Shown: positions 49,504 to 50,421 of the stretch, piece by piece | Layout of the letters: each line of letters begins with the position of its first letter | Numbering within the stretch: position 1 is the first letter of the stretch | Origin: Phaeoceros laevis | Taxonomy: Eukaryota > Anthocerotophyta > Anthocerotopsida > Notothyladales | Direction: 5' to 3' | Assembly: GCA_049999765.1 (NCBI GenBank) | Contig: JBNGIQ010009150.1 | Location: 54,411 to 104,831, forward strand | DNA: 50,421 nucleotides | Program-made: the position numbers and the translations under genes | The notes under the pieces: generated by a model | Database searches by the model: none | What the model was told of the DNA's origin: nothing | The model's input: only the letters and a program-made list of their open reading frames with translations

Positions 49504-50327
49504 GAGCCGATTTGCACAAGACAGCTGCAATTGAGTGCAGTACTTGAGCCAAGCCTGATGCTGTTCCTCTTTGTGCAGTGTGTGGACCATAAGAGGCGAT
49601 GGTGGAGTGGCGATCGAGGAAATCCGCATGGCGCCCGCTGCTACCGGCACCGACGCGTAACCCAGTCGAGGACTTGTCCTACCGGCATGGCCGCTACGTG
49701 ATTGTTAGTACACACGACGCCATACCGGAGCCGCATACAGCGCATACCAAAGATGCATACCCTAGCCGAGTCCTGCCGCTTGAGCGTAACGGCAAGGCAA
49801 TCCCGTTCGCGGGCGGGAGGTCAGGGCTGTACAGGAGAGACGACCAGTTTAGGCGTAGAAATACTGGGCACTGGACCCAACACAAGCCGAAAGTACCGGA
49901 CACTAGCACGTTGTCATGGCAAATCTGCTTCTAAGAAATAACTTCTTCATATTGTGTCCAAATCAGAAAAAAACCAGAAAAATAAGCTCCCTGGTAGGAT
50001 ACAACCCTGTACCCCAACTGCCAGATTTTTTGAACCAGGAACGAATAAACTAGACATTTTAGTCCTTATGGTACCGCGACAGGCCCTTCTACTCTAGCAA
50101 GAAATTTAGTTTCTAACAAATTCAGAATTTGCTAGAAACGCCATTTTTTGTGAGAATGCGATAACATTATAACTAGCTAAGTAGGCCATTAGCCCAAGGC
50201 CGTTAGCCCCAAGGCCGTTAGCCGTAAGTCCTTTTTGTTTTGCTTGCAAGTCGGTGCACGCGGTGCGAAGGAGCGCACGCGCTAGGGCGCGCCACCCTCC
50301 ACCGACCAGCGCGTGAAGCTGCTGGCT
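49504..50327. other. Intergenic, short repeat only
   Basis: The frame 49599-49934 is open but unrecognised. Near 50186-50227 the short motif aaggccgttagccc is repeated in tandem. The sequence changes from AT-rich to very GC-rich at about 50240. Confidence 0.4.
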
Positions 50328-50421
50328 ATGGCGCAGCTGGAGGAGGGCGTGGCGGTGGCACGAGGCAAGGCCGGAGCAGGCGCGCAGGTGCGCAGCCTGG
50401 TGCGCAACCTGGTGGCGGCGC
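50328..50421 (+). CDS. Possible 5' end of a truncated GC-rich gene
   Basis: From an ATG at 50328 the frame stays open to the window edge: MAQLEEGVAVARGKAGAGAQ, then VRSLVRNLVAA. GC content is very high and composition changes abruptly from the AT-rich sequence before it. Only 31 residues are visible and no family is recognised; it may be chance. Confidence 0.2.
   Translation, partial: MAQLEEGVAVARGKAGAGAQVRSLVRNLVAA

Overview
The window is nuclear DNA of a land plant. Genes are split by short GT-AG introns (about 55-320 bp) and encode plant-specific families: a CELLULOSE SYNTHASE INTERACTIVE (CSI) armadillo protein, an L-type lectin receptor kinase, a SPARK-domain receptor kinase, plastid beta-amylase and mitochondrial CBSX3. 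Plant-type pentatricopeptide relics are also present. Short introns, fairly compact spacing and decayed PPR fragments would suit a lycophyte or bryophyte-grade plant, but I cannot name the species. There are two assembly gaps: 100 N at 33770-33869 and 10 N at 48370-48379.

Layout. 1-303: end of a plus-strand gene with a C-terminal EAR repression motif. 1842-32353: six minus-strand genes in a row, namely an L-lectin receptor kinase, CSI (about 2164 aa), a SPARK receptor kinase, CBSX3, plastid beta-amylase, and a large nuclear RRM/SPOC protein. The spacers hold several short tandem arrays, most densely at 12.9-15.3 kb upstream of CSI. 35619-40287: two plus-strand genes, a SET-domain protein and an At1g01500-like tail-anchored protein. 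41.3-43.4 kb is a graveyard: two PPR fragments, a reverse-transcriptase fragment carrying YADD (probably organellar group II intron origin), and a minus-strand broken CD2BP2/LIN1-like gene. 43897-44730: a secreted ML-domain lipid-binding protein. About 45.2-45.75 kb: an LTR-like non-coding segment. 46021-46827: a G-patch protein of the MOS2/GPKOW type lacking KOW motifs. 48.3-50.4 kb: repeat-rich, with a degenerate reading frame.

Exon models were built by hand. Each intact gene closes in frame across all of its junctions, and total lengths fit the families. The genes form no operon or obvious pathway. Shared themes are cell-surface signalling (two kinases), cellulose synthesis guidance (CSI), starch breakdown (BAM), redox regulation (CBSX3) and RNA processing (RRM/SPOC, G-patch, LIN1 relic).

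The observations I would follow up are: micro-exons of 20-26 nt in three loci; four in-frame stops in two decayed loci that are all TAG at positions where CAG would fit (a methylation-deamination-like signature); a YADD fragment lying between two PPR pieces; and an LTR-like segment with TATA box, polyadenylation signal and a perfect 12-bp hairpin. I found no clear evidence of a wholly new multi-gene system.
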